Shown one piece after another: positions 51,529-60,681 of a stretch of DNA of 64,000 bases. The notes under the pieces are model-generated. The model was not told the origin of the DNA and ran no database searches. It worked only from the letters and a program-made list of their open reading frames with translations. The stretch's first letter is position 1, and every line of letters starts with the position of its first letter. This DNA is from Ruegeria arenilitoris. GTDB lineage: Bacteria; Pseudomonadota; Alphaproteobacteria; Rhodobacterales; Rhodobacteraceae. The translations under genes and the position numbers were made by a program. Where the stretch lies: assembly GCF_013035425.1 (NCBI RefSeq), contig NZ_WQHX01000011.1, forward strand, positions 1 to 64,000. Reading direction: 5' to 3'.

Positions 51529-52001
51529 GCGTTGATGTTGAAGGAAAATCGCTTGTTGAGTTGCTAGACATGCTGGAGCCAGCCCCAGTGCCAAACCCAA
51601 TTTCGATGATGCCTCAGACATGGGGGTGGGTTGTTTTAGCAGTTTTACTTTTTGGGTTGATTGCTCTCGCTGCGCTAACCTACCTCCGGCATCGAAATAT
51701 CAACGCCTACCGGCGCCAAGCACTGTTGGAATTGGGAGTTTCCAACGACAACCCGGCTAAAATCGCCGAGATCCTTCGCAGGACAGCTCTGGTCGCTTAC
51801 CCACGCCGTCAAGTTGCCAGTTTGTACGGAGAAAATTGGCTGAACTTTTTAAGGCAAACAGCTGAAAAAAATGAACTAACGAACGAATTAGGTCAGATTC
51901 TTTTGGAGGCGCCATATCGAGACAATCCAGACAACCCCTGTCTAACTAATTTCGCTCAGCGGTGGATCAGGACCCACCAACCGGAGAAAAGAGCGCGATG
52001 A
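51525..52001 (+). CDS. DUF4381 single-pass membrane protein
   Basis: A 158-residue DUF4381 protein: a short N-terminal LLDMLEPAPVPNPISMMPQTWGW, one membrane segment (VVLAVLLFGLIALAALTYL) and a cytoplasmic helical region containing LLELGVSNDNPAKIAEILRRTALVAYPR and LYGENWLNFLRQTA. This is the standard third member of MoxR-DUF58-DUF4381-VWA operons. The start has a strong AAGGAGGT and an ATGA overlap; the stop overlaps the next ATG. Confidence 0.9.
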   Translation: MSVDVEGKSLVELLDMLEPAPVPNPISMMPQTWGWVVLAVLLFGLIALAALTYLRHRNINAYRRQALLELGVSNDNPAKIAEILRRTALVAYPRRQVASLYGENWLNFLRQTAEKNELTNELGQILLEAPYRDNPDNPCLTNFAQRWIRTHQPEKRAR

Positions 52002-52981
52002 TCTCTTTCGCTTCGCTATGGGTGTTTTTGCTGTTGCCTTTGCCGCTATTGGTATATTGGTTCGCTCCACCGCATCGGGAAGAAAGTAACGCCATCCGTA
52101 TTCCGTTCTTCCGCCATGTGGTTCAAGCTGCGGGGATCGAACCGAGATCAGGGTCTATCATTCGAACCCGCACGTGGGCCCAAACCGTTTTGGTAATCTT
52201 TATCTGGTTGATGCTGTTGACTGCGCTGGCTCGTCCTGAAAAACTTGGGGACCCAGTAATTATCGAAAAGTCGGCGCGCGACGTCGTTCTATCGCTCGAC
52301 ATTTCTGGTTCGATGGATCAGCGAGACTTTCAAGCACCTGATGGCACGCCAAAACAACGCCTAGCAGCGGTCAAAGACGTTCTGAGTAATTTCATCGCCG
52401 ATCGGCAAGGCGATCGCATGGCCCTGATTATCTTCGGCACCCGCGCATTTGTTCAGGCACCGTTCACTGAAGATTTAAAAAGCCTGAATGGCTTCTTGGA
52501 CCAGACCGAAGTGGGAATGGCAGGCCCAAACACAGCGCTTGGCGATGCTATCGGTCTGGGTATCCGCACGTTCGAGTCAAGCGACGTGGAACAACGATTA
52601 ATGATTGTATTGAGCGATGGCGCTGACACGTCCAGCCGAATGACGCCAGTCAATGCTTCTGCTGTCGCAGCAGACAAAGGCGTTGTAATTTACACGGTTG
52701 GGGTCGGCGACCCCAACGCTTCGGGTGAAGATCGAGTTGATCTGGACGCGCTGCAGGACATCGCTAACCGTACCGGCGGGGAATATTTTTATGCCGACGA
52801 TGAGGCCGCGCTGCAAGCAACCTATCAGCGCATCGACGAGCTCAATCCCCGAACGGTCGAAACACAGAGCTATCGCCCACGCCAAAGTATGGCACACTAT
52901 CCGCTGGGAATTGCGCTCTTGCTTATACTTGGCGGTTCCCTGGGGCAGTATATCATTCAAAGGCGCGGAGGTACGGCATGA
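51998..52981 (+). CDS. batA: BatA-type VWA membrane protein
   Basis: A 327-residue inner-membrane protein. An N-terminal hydrophobic segment (FASLWVFLLLPLPLLVYWF) and a second one (TVLVIFIWLMLLTALA) precede a VWA domain whose MIDAS DISGS motif is intact (Asp101 in VVLSLDISGSMDQRD). It ends with a third segment (LGIALLLILGGSLGQYII). The start is ATG 51998, behind GGAG and overlapping the upstream stop (ATGA). MoxR ATPases are thought to remodel such VWA proteins. The cellular substrate in this group is unknown. Confidence 0.92.
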   Translation: MISFASLWVFLLLPLPLLVYWFAPPHREESNAIRIPFFRHVVQAAGIEPRSGSIIRTRTWAQTVLVIFIWLMLLTALARPEKLGDPVIIEKSARDVVLSLDISGSMDQRDFQAPDGTPKQRLAAVKDVLSNFIADRQGDRMALIIFGTRAFVQAPFTEDLKSLNGFLDQTEVGMAGPNTALGDAIGLGIRTFESSDVEQRLMIVLSDGADTSSRMTPVNASAVAADKGVVIYTVGVGDPNASGEDRVDLDALQDIANRTGGEYFYADDEAALQATYQRIDELNPRTVETQSYRPRQSMAHYPLGIALLLILGGSLGQYIIQRRGGTA

Positions 52982-54483
52982 TAGGCGCGCTGGCGGAATT
53001 CCATTTTATTCGAACATATTGGTTGCTGTTGCTAATCCCAATTTTTTTCATTTGGTGGCTTGTGCGACCAAGAACAAAATCTGACGCTCAACTGCCGGCG
53101 GGGATTGCCCCGCATCTTGCACGAGTGTTGCAGACTGGGGCAGGTGAAACACAGAAAGCCTACCCCGTCGACTTCGCAATGATCGCGGCAATTCTGATCA
53201 CTTTAGCGGTTTCCGGCCCTAGCTGGTCTCGGGCGCCCAATCCTTTAATCGCGGATACGGCTCCGCTGGTCATAGCTTTGAAGGTCACCGACAGTATGGA
53301 AAATAGTGACCTCGCGCCGTCGCGTCTGGATCGCGCCAAGTTCAAAGTGGCTGACTTGATAAAAGCAAGGGCGGGTGCGCAAACAGCTTTGATCGCCTAC
53401 GCCGGAACATCTCATCGCGTCGCTCCGTTGACAGAGGATGCTAATATCCTGCGTCCACTCCTTGAAGGGCTGTCACCAGCCGTTATGCCAAAGCAGGGCG
53501 ACGCCGCTGCCGATGCACTGTCTTTATCAGAATCGATTTTATTCGATAGTAAAACTCCCGGCGCAGTGCTGTTTGTCCTGGACGATCTTGACCCTTCGCA
53601 ACTAACCGGTTTCGAGACTGCGACCGTGCCGTTATTCTTTCTTACCACTTTGCCCGACGATCAACGCATCGCGCAGGTCGACACGCTGAGCAACGCCACT
53701 GTTGTTCCCTTTTCCAATGATGACAGGGATATCACCCTACTTCAGCGCAGAATTCAGTCAGCATATTCAGCTGCACTGGATGATGATAATCGGTTAGACT
53801 GGGAAGACCGCGGTTGGATCCTCGTGTGGCCTGCTGCGTTGTTGTCCCTTCTGTGGTTTCGCAGAGGCTGGGTCATACGTTGGGCATTCGTCATAATGTT
53901 CTTTACTTCGCCATCCGGACCCGTTTTCGCCGATGGGTGGAGAGACTGGTTCCTAACAGCCGATCAACAAGGCCAAATCGCAATGAATCAAAAACGATTT
54001 GCTGAAGCCGCCGCGCTGTTTCAGGACCCTTACCGACGGGGATACGCTCATCTTAAGGCCGGGCAATATCCCGAAGCATCCGCAATTTTCGCTGAGTTGA
54101 ATACGCCAGAGGCTGCATTTTCCGAAGGCATCGCAAGGATCCGCAACCGGGAATACAGGCCTGCCATTTCCGCCTTTGAGACAGCCTTGGAACGCCGCCC
54201 AGATTGGCCTGAGGCTCAGCACAACCTAGAAATATCCAAAGCCATACTGGAGTTCGTCGAAACCACGCGCGAACAGTCGGATACTGGTGAAGAAGCAGGA
54301 ATTGGGGCTGATGACACTGTTTTTGATAATGAGGCAGGCCGCGGTAAAGAAACAACCATCAACGCATCAGTTGATGGTGGGCAGGCAATGACTGCAGATC
54401 AGTGGATCAGCACGATCGACACTGACATGCAAGACTTCTTACGCAATCGATTTTTGTTGGAAAATCAGGTGCAACAGCAATGA
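52978..54483 (+). CDS. batB: BatB-like VWA protein fused to TPRs, with degenerate MIDAS
   Basis: 501 residues. The BatB N-terminus (FHFIRTYWLLLLIPIFFIWWLV) is followed by a second TM and a VWA domain. The usual DxSxS is KVTDS: Lys102 replaces the first Asp (PLVIALKVTDSMENSDLAPSRLDRAK), so divalent-metal binding is doubtful. After a further membrane segment comes a BatC-like periplasmic TPR region (RFAEAAALFQDPYRRGYAHLKAGQYPEASAIFAEL, ISAFETALERRPDWPEAQHNLE) and a charged tail. It overlaps its neighbours by ATGA on both sides. Inferred: a structural partner of BatA. Confidence 0.88.
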   Translation: MIGALAEFHFIRTYWLLLLIPIFFIWWLVRPRTKSDAQLPAGIAPHLARVLQTGAGETQKAYPVDFAMIAAILITLAVSGPSWSRAPNPLIADTAPLVIALKVTDSMENSDLAPSRLDRAKFKVADLIKARAGAQTALIAYAGTSHRVAPLTEDANILRPLLEGLSPAVMPKQGDAAADALSLSESILFDSKTPGAVLFVLDDLDPSQLTGFETATVPLFFLTTLPDDQRIAQVDTLSNATVVPFSNDDRDITLLQRRIQSAYSAALDDDNRLDWEDRGWILVWPAALLSLLWFRRGWVIRWAFVIMFFTSPSGPVFADGWRDWFLTADQQGQIAMNQKRFAEAAALFQDPYRRGYAHLKAGQYPEASAIFAELNTPEAAFSEGIARIRNREYRPAISAFETALERRPDWPEAQHNLEISKAILEFVETTREQSDTGEEAGIGADDTVFDNEAGRGKETTINASVDGGQAMTADQWISTIDTDMQDFLRNRFLLENQVQQQ

Positions 54484-55700
54484 GATACGTCATATTCCTC
54501 ATGTTGTTGTTTCCAATTCGAGGGTTTGCTCAAGCCTCGGAGCAGCCTCAAGTGACGATTGCAGCACCAAGCGATCCAGTTGTGGTCGGGCAACCGGCTA
54601 TCGTTCGGATCAAAGTGTTGGTGCCAACTTTCATGCCGTCCCCACCTGTGTTTCCGTCGCTGGAAAAAGAAAACTTGCTTGTACGCCTGCCGGAGGGGGC
54701 GTCTGGTCCCATAAGCGAGTCCGTGGAGGGTGAAACTTGGTCGGGCGTCCAGCGTAGTTATCGTCTGTACCCTTTACAGGCAGGAGACATCGATCTGGGC
54801 GCTCTGGACGTTTCTGTGACGTTTGCTGATCCCGAAACAAACGAACCGAAGCAGGTGTCGGTCCCGCTGCCTGCCCTTACCCTGACGGCGACGGTGCCCG
54901 AAGGAGCCAGAGATCTCAATCCGTTGATACTCGCCACGGATTTTGGGCTGAATCAGCAGATTGAAGGCGAAACCGACATGCAAAACGGAGGTGCCATAAC
55001 CCGCCGACTGACCGCCAAAATATCGGGAACAACACCCTTCCTAATCCCAACAATGATACCCGAGGTGCAGGACCCGCTGCTGCGCGCATATCCCAAAGAG
55101 CCTCGCTTTGCGGAAAACGAGGACCGAGGTGTACTTTCCGGTCAAAGAGTCGACGAAGTCGTTTACCTTGCACAGGACGGCGGCGAGACACAGCTGCCAG
55201 CAATATCTGTCCAATGGTACAACCTGGAAACGGACAATGTGGAAACCATCGACATCCAAGCAGTAAGTTTGACACTTGCCCCCCCCAAGTGGGAACCACC
55301 TGACGCCGACACGATAAGAACCTTTGTTTTTTGGATCACCTTGCTAGCTCTCGCTATATGGGCGTTTATGCGGTTTTTGCGTCCTCGTATAAACTCGTGG
55401 AGGACCAAGAGGCGTATTGCGTATGAGGCGTCACCGAAAATCGTGCAAAAAAAACTCAAGCACGCTCTCCAAGAGCATGATCTTTCTGCAGCTTATTCGG
55501 CGTTGGATTCACTGAAAGCCCTCTGTGATCCTCCTGATGTCGCTGGGATTGAAAATCGACTGGCTGACATAGGCGCAAGGCGGTATTCGGGTAAGGCATT
55601 CCCCAACGCTGAGGAATGGTCCGAAGCAATAGCAGAATTGAAATCTTTGCGGCTCATGAGTGAAAAACGACCAGAAAAACTTCCTCCGCTCAATCCATGA
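54480..55700 (+). CDS. batD: BatD-like exported protein
   Basis: A 406-residue protein with a Sec signal (YVIFLMLLFPIRGFA), several beta-sandwich segments (PVVVGQPAIVRIKVLVP, GDIDLGALDVSVTF, ATDFGLNQQIEGE), a single membrane helix (FVFWITLLALAIWAFMRFL) and a cytoplasmic helical tail. This is the BatD/oxygen-tolerance protein layout. It is the last gene of the operon, coupled by ATGA to the BatB-like gene, and ends 2 nt from the stop of the convergent regulator. Confidence 0.88.
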   Translation: MRYVIFLMLLFPIRGFAQASEQPQVTIAAPSDPVVVGQPAIVRIKVLVPTFMPSPPVFPSLEKENLLVRLPEGASGPISESVEGETWSGVQRSYRLYPLQAGDIDLGALDVSVTFADPETNEPKQVSVPLPALTLTATVPEGARDLNPLILATDFGLNQQIEGETDMQNGGAITRRLTAKISGTTPFLIPTMIPEVQDPLLRAYPKEPRFAENEDRGVLSGQRVDEVVYLAQDGGETQLPAISVQWYNLETDNVETIDIQAVSLTLAPPKWEPPDADTIRTFVFWITLLALAIWAFMRFLRPRINSWRTKRRIAYEASPKIVQKKLKHALQEHDLSAAYSALDSLKALCDPPDVAGIENRLADIGARRYSGKAFPNAEEWSEAIAELKSLRLMSEKRPEKLPPLNP

Positions 55701-55702
55701 GG

Positions 55703-56383
55703 TCAACTTTGACAGCTTGCGATGAGTTTTCGGCGGTTTCTCAGTCGAACGCGGCCGTAGCCAAGTTCGATTAAACCGAGATCTGCCAAGCGGTGAAGAT
55801 TGCGATGAAGTGTTGGCTGCGACACGGCAACCATTTCTGCCAGTTCATCCTGCGACACCGTTATCCATCCATTAGACTTCGACGTTCCTTCATCCAGATG
55901 AAGTAGTCGCAGCACCAAACGCTTTTCCGTACCAGTGACCGCAAGGTTAGCCATAATACGAAGGGCTGTTTGCATATTCTCATGGGATAAAGCGTAAAAA
56001 TCCCGAATGTATTCAGGGTTTTCCTTTACCAATCTGTCCACTCGGGTGCTCGGAAAAAACAACGTTCGCGTTTCTTGCGTGGCGACCACGCTAACAAGTC
56101 TCTGGGCATCAGCAAACAAAGCTAAATCGCCGATCCAAAAACCACCTCCCTGACGATGAAGAACAAATTCTTGACCATCGTCGGCCGGGGCGGTGATCTG
56201 TACCGCGCCGTCCAAAACAGTGTAAACACCGTTGGCAGGATCGCCGCTGTGATAAAGGGTTTCAAACGCTCCGAAAGTCTTTTTGGTGGCGCATTCGAGC
56301 AAATCCTTTTGAAACCTAGCTGCCCGCGAGCCGAACCAACCAGTGGCCAACAATTGCTTTCTATCATCCTGAATATCAAACAT
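55703..56383 (-). CDS. Crp/Fnr-family transcription regulator without Fe-S cysteines
   Basis: A 226-residue regulator: cyclic-nucleotide-like beta-roll (FETLYHSGDPANGVYTVLDGAVQI, FWIGDLALFADAQR) and a C-terminal winged helix (WITVSQDELAEMVAVSQPTLHRNLHRLADLGLIELGYGRVRL). It has only one N-terminal Cys (LLECATK), so the Fnr 4Fe-4S motif is absent. The recognition helix has SQPTLHR rather than the FNR ExxSR, so TTGAT sites are unlikely to be its target. It is divergent from the sulfatase gene over a 200-bp spacer with a perfect 10-bp palindrome. Confidence 0.88.
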   Translation of the reverse strand: MFDIQDDRKQLLATGWFGSRAARFQKDLLECATKKTFGAFETLYHSGDPANGVYTVLDGAVQITAPADDGQEFVLHRQGGGFWIGDLALFADAQRLVSVVATQETRTLFFPSTRVDRLVKENPEYIRDFYALSHENMQTALRIMANLAVTGTEKRLVLRLLHLDEGTSKSNGWITVSQDELAEMVAVSQPTLHRNLHRLADLGLIELGYGRVRLRNRRKLIASCQS

Positions 56384-56400
56384 TAGTATTCATCAATCTC

Positions 56401-56410
56401 ATCATATGAT
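56401..56410. promoter_or_regulatory. Perfect 10-bp palindrome between regulator and sulfatase genes
   Basis: ATCATATGAT lies 18 nt before the regulator start, with a related TTATCAT at about 56425. It is a candidate operator for the adjacent Crp/Fnr-family protein. Confidence 0.5.
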
Positions 56411-56584
56411 AGGTTTCAGGGTATTATCATAGCCTAGACTACTTTGGTACGATTCCCGTCCTATTCAGGTTTTTTATCGCCGGGATTCAGGAACTTGTTG
56501 GCGGATTGCTATAGAAAACTAGCCGCCATCGATGACTTTACAATAAACGGGTCATTAAGACCCAAACAATTCAGGGAGCTCATC

Positions 56585-58195
56585 ATGTCACCACCTTTTT
56601 CCATAGCAGATAGTTGGCGTCGCGGTTTGCGCCGTTTCGCCGTCGCCTCTGTGGCTTTTGCGCTGGCGGTGCCCGCCTGGGCGCAGGATCAAAAGCCAAA
56701 TATCCTTGTGATTTGGGGCGATGACATCGGCCAGTCGAACATATCTGCCTATACAATGGGTCTGATGGGATACCAGACCCCGAACATCGACAGGGTTGCC
56801 GACGAGGGCATGATCTTTACCGACTATTATGGCGAGCAATCCTGCACTGCGGGCAGATCATCGTACATAATGGGCCAGTCTGTTTTCAGGACAGGACTTT
56901 CCAAGGTTGGCTTGCCGGGAGCTGATCTTGGTATGCAAACCGAAGATCCCACAATTGCCGGGTTACTCAAAGACCACGGTTATGTGACCGGTCAATTTGG
57001 CAAAAACCATTTGGGCGATAAAGATGAGCATTTACCGACAAACCATGGATTTGATGAGTTTTTTGGCAACCTCTATCACTTGAACGCCGAAGAAGAGCCT
57101 GAAAACGAAGATTATCCGGGCGACATGGTCCTGGCTGACGGACGCACTTTCCGCGAAGCCTATGGTCCCCGTGGGGTAATCAAATCAAAGTCCGATGGAA
57201 CCATAGAAGACACTGGCCCATTGACCAAGAAGCGCATGGAAACCGTTGATGACGAAACGGTCGCTGCAGCCATCGATTTCATCAAACGCGCGCATGAACA
57301 GGGACAGCCATTTTACGTTTGGTGGAACGGTACGCGCATGCACTTCCGCACCCATGTCAAAGACGAAATGCGGGCTCAGGCCAATGAAATCATTGGTGGC
57401 GTTGCAGATGAATACACGGCTGGGATGATCGAACACGACATGCATGTTGGACAGTTGCTGGACTTGCTGGATGAGCTGGGCATAGCTGATAACACGATCG
57501 TTCATTACTCGACGGATAACGGCCCACATATGAATACTTGGCCGGACGCTGCTGCGACACCATTCTGGGGGGAAAAGAACACCAATTGGGAAGGTGGCTG
57601 GCGTGTACCTTCGATGGTTCGCTGGCCCGGTCAGATCGAGGCAGGATCGGTGACAAACGAGATCGTTCATCACATGGACTGGCTGCCGACATACCTTGCG
57701 GTTGCAGGAGACCCAGACATCAAACAAAAGCTGATGGATGGATACAGCTCTCCTGGTATGGGGCGCGACTACAAAGTGCACTTGGACGGATACAACATCC
57801 TGCCGCTACTTACCGGCGAGTCCGCCGAAAGTCCGCGTAAAGAGATATTCTATTTCTCTGATGACGGCGACCTGACCGCCTTGCGGTTCGAAGATTGGAA
57901 GCTGATCTTCCTGGAACAGAAAGCTTGGGCGACCTTGCGCGCTTGGATCGAGCCATGGACCGAGCTTCGGATTCCGCTGATTGTCAACTTGCGCCGCGAC
58001 CCATACGAGCGCGCCTATCGAACCTCCAACACCTATTATGACTGGCTGTTGGATAGGGCTTATTTTCTGGTTCCTGCGCAACAATATGTTGGCAACTTCT
58101 TAGCCACGTTCCAGGAATTCCCACCTCGTCAGAAAGCTGCAAGCTTTAACCTCGACCAGGTAATGGAAAAACTGGCCTCACCAACAAACAACTAA
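56585..58195 (+). CDS. Exported sulfatase (alkaline-phosphatase superfamily) with a CTAGR site
   Basis: A 536-residue periplasmic or secreted arylsulfatase-like hydrolase. AGGGAG precedes ATG 56585; the signal (RRFAVASVAFALAVPAWA) ends before QDQKPN. The metal site is ILVIWGDDIGQSN, and the modification motif SCTAGRSS has Cys87 and Arg91. The Pro of the CxPxR formylglycine consensus is Ala. Other catalytic segments are present: YVTGQFGKNHLGD, WWNGTRMHF, HYSTDNGPHMNTW and NTNWEGGWRVPSM. No formylglycine-generating enzyme gene is in the window. It leads a run with a HAD-type hydrolase and a PLD-family synthase. Confidence 0.9.
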   Translation: MSPPFSIADSWRRGLRRFAVASVAFALAVPAWAQDQKPNILVIWGDDIGQSNISAYTMGLMGYQTPNIDRVADEGMIFTDYYGEQSCTAGRSSYIMGQSVFRTGLSKVGLPGADLGMQTEDPTIAGLLKDHGYVTGQFGKNHLGDKDEHLPTNHGFDEFFGNLYHLNAEEEPENEDYPGDMVLADGRTFREAYGPRGVIKSKSDGTIEDTGPLTKKRMETVDDETVAAAIDFIKRAHEQGQPFYVWWNGTRMHFRTHVKDEMRAQANEIIGGVADEYTAGMIEHDMHVGQLLDLLDELGIADNTIVHYSTDNGPHMNTWPDAAATPFWGEKNTNWEGGWRVPSMVRWPGQIEAGSVTNEIVHHMDWLPTYLAVAGDPDIKQKLMDGYSSPGMGRDYKVHLDGYNILPLLTGESAESPRKEIFYFSDDGDLTALRFEDWKLIFLEQKAWATLRAWIEPWTELRIPLIVNLRRDPYERAYRTSNTYYDWLLDRAYFLVPAQQYVGNFLATFQEFPPRQKAASFNLDQVMEKLASPTNN

Positions 58196-58217
58196 GATAG
58201 GCAAAAAAACCCTAAGT

Positions 58218-58245
58218 GGGCCGCCAATTCAACGGCGGCCCTTTT
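58218..58245 (+). terminator. Terminator after the sulfatase gene
   Basis: GGGCCGCC-AATTCAAC-GGCGGCCC followed by TTTT, 23 nt after the stop. It separates the sulfatase from the HAD gene, though read-through is possible. Confidence 0.9.
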
Positions 58246-58270
58246 CATCTTGTAAACACACGAGAATTTC

Positions 58271-59245
58271 ATGCGACACTATTTTCTGAGCGCCCTGCTT
58301 TTCTGTGTTCCCCTGATGTCCTTTGGCGATCCATTGCCCAGCTGGAACAACAATGAAGCAAAGAAACAGATTATCGAGTTTGTCGCAGCAGTGACGGACC
58401 CATCCGACCCAGACTATGTAACGCCAGCCCAGCGCATAGCTGTATTCGATAACGATGGCACATTGTGGGCTGAGCAACCGGTTTATTTTCAGTTCATATT
58501 TGCGATGGACAGGCTGGCTAATCTCGCCAAAGATGATCCCGCAATCCTCTCCACCCCTGCTTTACAGGCGGCAGCCAAAGGGGACTTGGATACCGTTTTG
58601 CAGGGCGGACACGATGCGCTGATCGAGGTTGTCAACGTATCGCATTCAGGAGTTACGGTTGATGAATTTCAGGCCGACGTAGCAGAATGGCTTGATATAG
58701 CTCGACACACTTCAACTGGATTGCCTTACAACCAAATGACCTACCAACCGATGGTCGAACTTCTGAGCTATCTCAGGGACGAAGGTTTCAAGACTTTTAT
58801 CGTTTCCGGTGGCGGACTGCATTTCATGAGGGTTTTTGCTGAAGACGCATATGGCATCCCCCCCGAACAAGTTCTTGGGACCTATGGCGAGACCACGTTT
58901 GACACGACAAATGGTCAACCTGTTATTGCCAAGGCACCTGGCATCGCTTTTGTCGACGACAAAGAAGGCAAGCCAATAAACATAGAACGGACGATCGGTC
59001 GAAGGCCAATTATTGCCGCAGGAAATTCGGACGGTGATTTTGCGATGATAGAGTGGACTACGGCAGGAGACGGCAGGCGTTTGGGAATCCTGGTCCACCA
59101 TACGGACGCAAAACGTGAGTGGGCTTACGACCGTGAAAGCCCGGTCGGAAAGTTGGTGGAAGGTCTCGAAAAAGGCCCCGAAATGGGATGGGTGCTAGTA
59201 GATATGGCGAATGATTGGTCGCGCATCTACACTGGGGCGAACTGA
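58271..59245 (+). CDS. Exported HAD-superfamily phosphatase-like protein
   Basis: A 324-residue protein with a signal peptide (HYFLSALLFCVPLMSFG). HAD motif I is RIAVFDNDGTLWAEQP (nucleophile and acid/base Asp), motif II the Ser-Gly-Gly in FIVSGGGLHFMR, and motif IV IIAAGNSDGDFAMI. A helical cap lies between motifs I and II. Periplasmic HAD enzymes of this kind are phosphoserine-phosphatase-like, and the substrate is unknown. It lies between the sulfatase and the cardiolipin-synthase-like gene on the same strand, 23 nt before the latter. Confidence 0.85.
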   Translation: MRHYFLSALLFCVPLMSFGDPLPSWNNNEAKKQIIEFVAAVTDPSDPDYVTPAQRIAVFDNDGTLWAEQPVYFQFIFAMDRLANLAKDDPAILSTPALQAAAKGDLDTVLQGGHDALIEVVNVSHSGVTVDEFQADVAEWLDIARHTSTGLPYNQMTYQPMVELLSYLRDEGFKTFIVSGGGLHFMRVFAEDAYGIPPEQVLGTYGETTFDTTNGQPVIAKAPGIAFVDDKEGKPINIERTIGRRPIIAAGNSDGDFAMIEWTTAGDGRRLGILVHHTDAKREWAYDRESPVGKLVEGLEKGPEMGWVLVDMANDWSRIYTGAN

Positions 59246-59268
59246 ACGACCCGAATTGTGAGAACCTG

Positions 59269-60681
59269 ATGTGGGCTTTGCTTGTTTCGCTATTCCTCTT
59301 TGGCTTGTATAGCACTGCGGTTTTTTTTGCGGTGCGCGCTGCACAAACTGCCCGTACGCCGCAAGGCGCTGTGGGTTGGGTGGTGTTTCTAATTACTGCG
59401 CCCGTACTTGGGGTGCCATTATATCTTTTTCTTGGTCATCACCGATTTCGCGGCTATCGCATCGCCCGACAGGAAAGCGAGCGCGTTGTGGAAGGGATCA
59501 AGACCTTCGCAGACTTCTCGCGGCCTGACCCAGACAAGATGGGCATAAATCCGCGCCCTTTCGAAGCGTTGGCGCACCTACCAGTTTCGCGGGGCAACGG
59601 TGCGGAGCTGCTGATAGATGGCGAGGCTACTTTCGCATCGATATTTGAGGCCATCGAAAGTGCCAAGTCTTATATTCTAATTCAATTTTACATCGTGCGC
59701 GATGACTCGCTGGGTCAGGAGTTACAGGAAAAACTGATTGCTGCTGCGAAACGCGGCGTTCATGTCCGGTTCATGACAGATGCGGTCGGCAGCTACGGTC
59801 TGCCCTCCACATATTTAGAAGCGATGCAAGAAGCGGGTATTGATGTCGCAGACCCTAAAGAGCAGCGCGGCCCGAATTTTCGATTTCAGTTAAACTATCG
59901 AAACCATCGCAAAACGGTGGTTATCGATGGGGAAACCGGATTTATCGGTGGTCACAATGTCGGTGTCGAATACTTGGGGCAAAATCCCCAATTCGGACAT
60001 TGGCGCGACACTCACATTAAAATGACGGGCCACATTGTCAGGCAGTTGCAGCTGATTTTCGTCGAAGACTGGCATTGGGCCCGCGACGAAGACTTAATTG
60101 ATGAACTGGATTGGGCCGGCAGCGAGTCTGAGCAAGACATGAACGCGCTTTTAGTGGCGACCGGGCCAGGCGACGATTCCGAAACCGGAGCTATGATGTT
60201 CTTTTCTGCAATCGCTGGCGCAAATGAACGGGTGTGGATAGCCTCACCCTATTTTGTTCCGGATATCGACATAATGACTGCGTTGCAGCACGCTGCTCTG
60301 CGGGGGGTGGATGTACGTATTCTGGTTCCTGACGTGATTGATCACAAGCTACCTTGGCTGGCCGCGTTTGCCTACTTCGACGAAATTCGCGAGTGCGGGG
60401 TAAAGGTTCTTCGCTATACGGACGGCTTCCTGCACCAGAAAGCATTTGTAGTCGATGACACTTTGGCTGCTGTCGGAACAACCAATCTAGACAACCGGTC
60501 ATTTCGATTGAACTTCGAGGCGATGGCCCTGTTTTTCGATACCCGAGCCGCCGATGCTGTAGCCGCGATGCTTGAAAAAGACTTTGCTTCAAGCTACGAG
60601 CTCACCCGCTTTTTGGCCCAGCAACCGGCCCATATTCGGTACGGTGCCCCGCTCGCAAGATTGTTTGCCCCGATTCTTTAA
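59269..60681 (+). CDS. Cardiolipin synthase-like phospholipase D family protein
   Basis: A 470-residue inner-membrane enzyme. Two N-terminal membrane segments (LLVSLFLFGLYSTAVFFAV and VVFLITAPVLGVPLYLFLG) precede two PLD catalytic repeats: HRKTVVIDGETGFIGGHNVG and HQKAFVVDDTLAAVGTTNLDNRS, each with HxK(x)4D. This is the ClsA layout, which condenses two phosphatidylglycerols to cardiolipin. ATG 59269 is preferred; 18 in-frame codons before it overlap the HAD gene. The last codons overlap the convergent channel gene by 4 nt. Confidence 0.93.
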   Translation: MWALLVSLFLFGLYSTAVFFAVRAAQTARTPQGAVGWVVFLITAPVLGVPLYLFLGHHRFRGYRIARQESERVVEGIKTFADFSRPDPDKMGINPRPFEALAHLPVSRGNGAELLIDGEATFASIFEAIESAKSYILIQFYIVRDDSLGQELQEKLIAAAKRGVHVRFMTDAVGSYGLPSTYLEAMQEAGIDVADPKEQRGPNFRFQLNYRNHRKTVVIDGETGFIGGHNVGVEYLGQNPQFGHWRDTHIKMTGHIVRQLQLIFVEDWHWARDEDLIDELDWAGSESEQDMNALLVATGPGDDSETGAMMFFSAIAGANERVWIASPYFVPDIDIMTALQHAALRGVDVRILVPDVIDHKLPWLAAFAYFDEIRECGVKVLRYTDGFLHQKAFVVDDTLAAVGTTNLDNRSFRLNFEAMALFFDTRAADAVAAMLEKDFASSYELTRFLAQQPAHIRYGAPLARLFAPIL

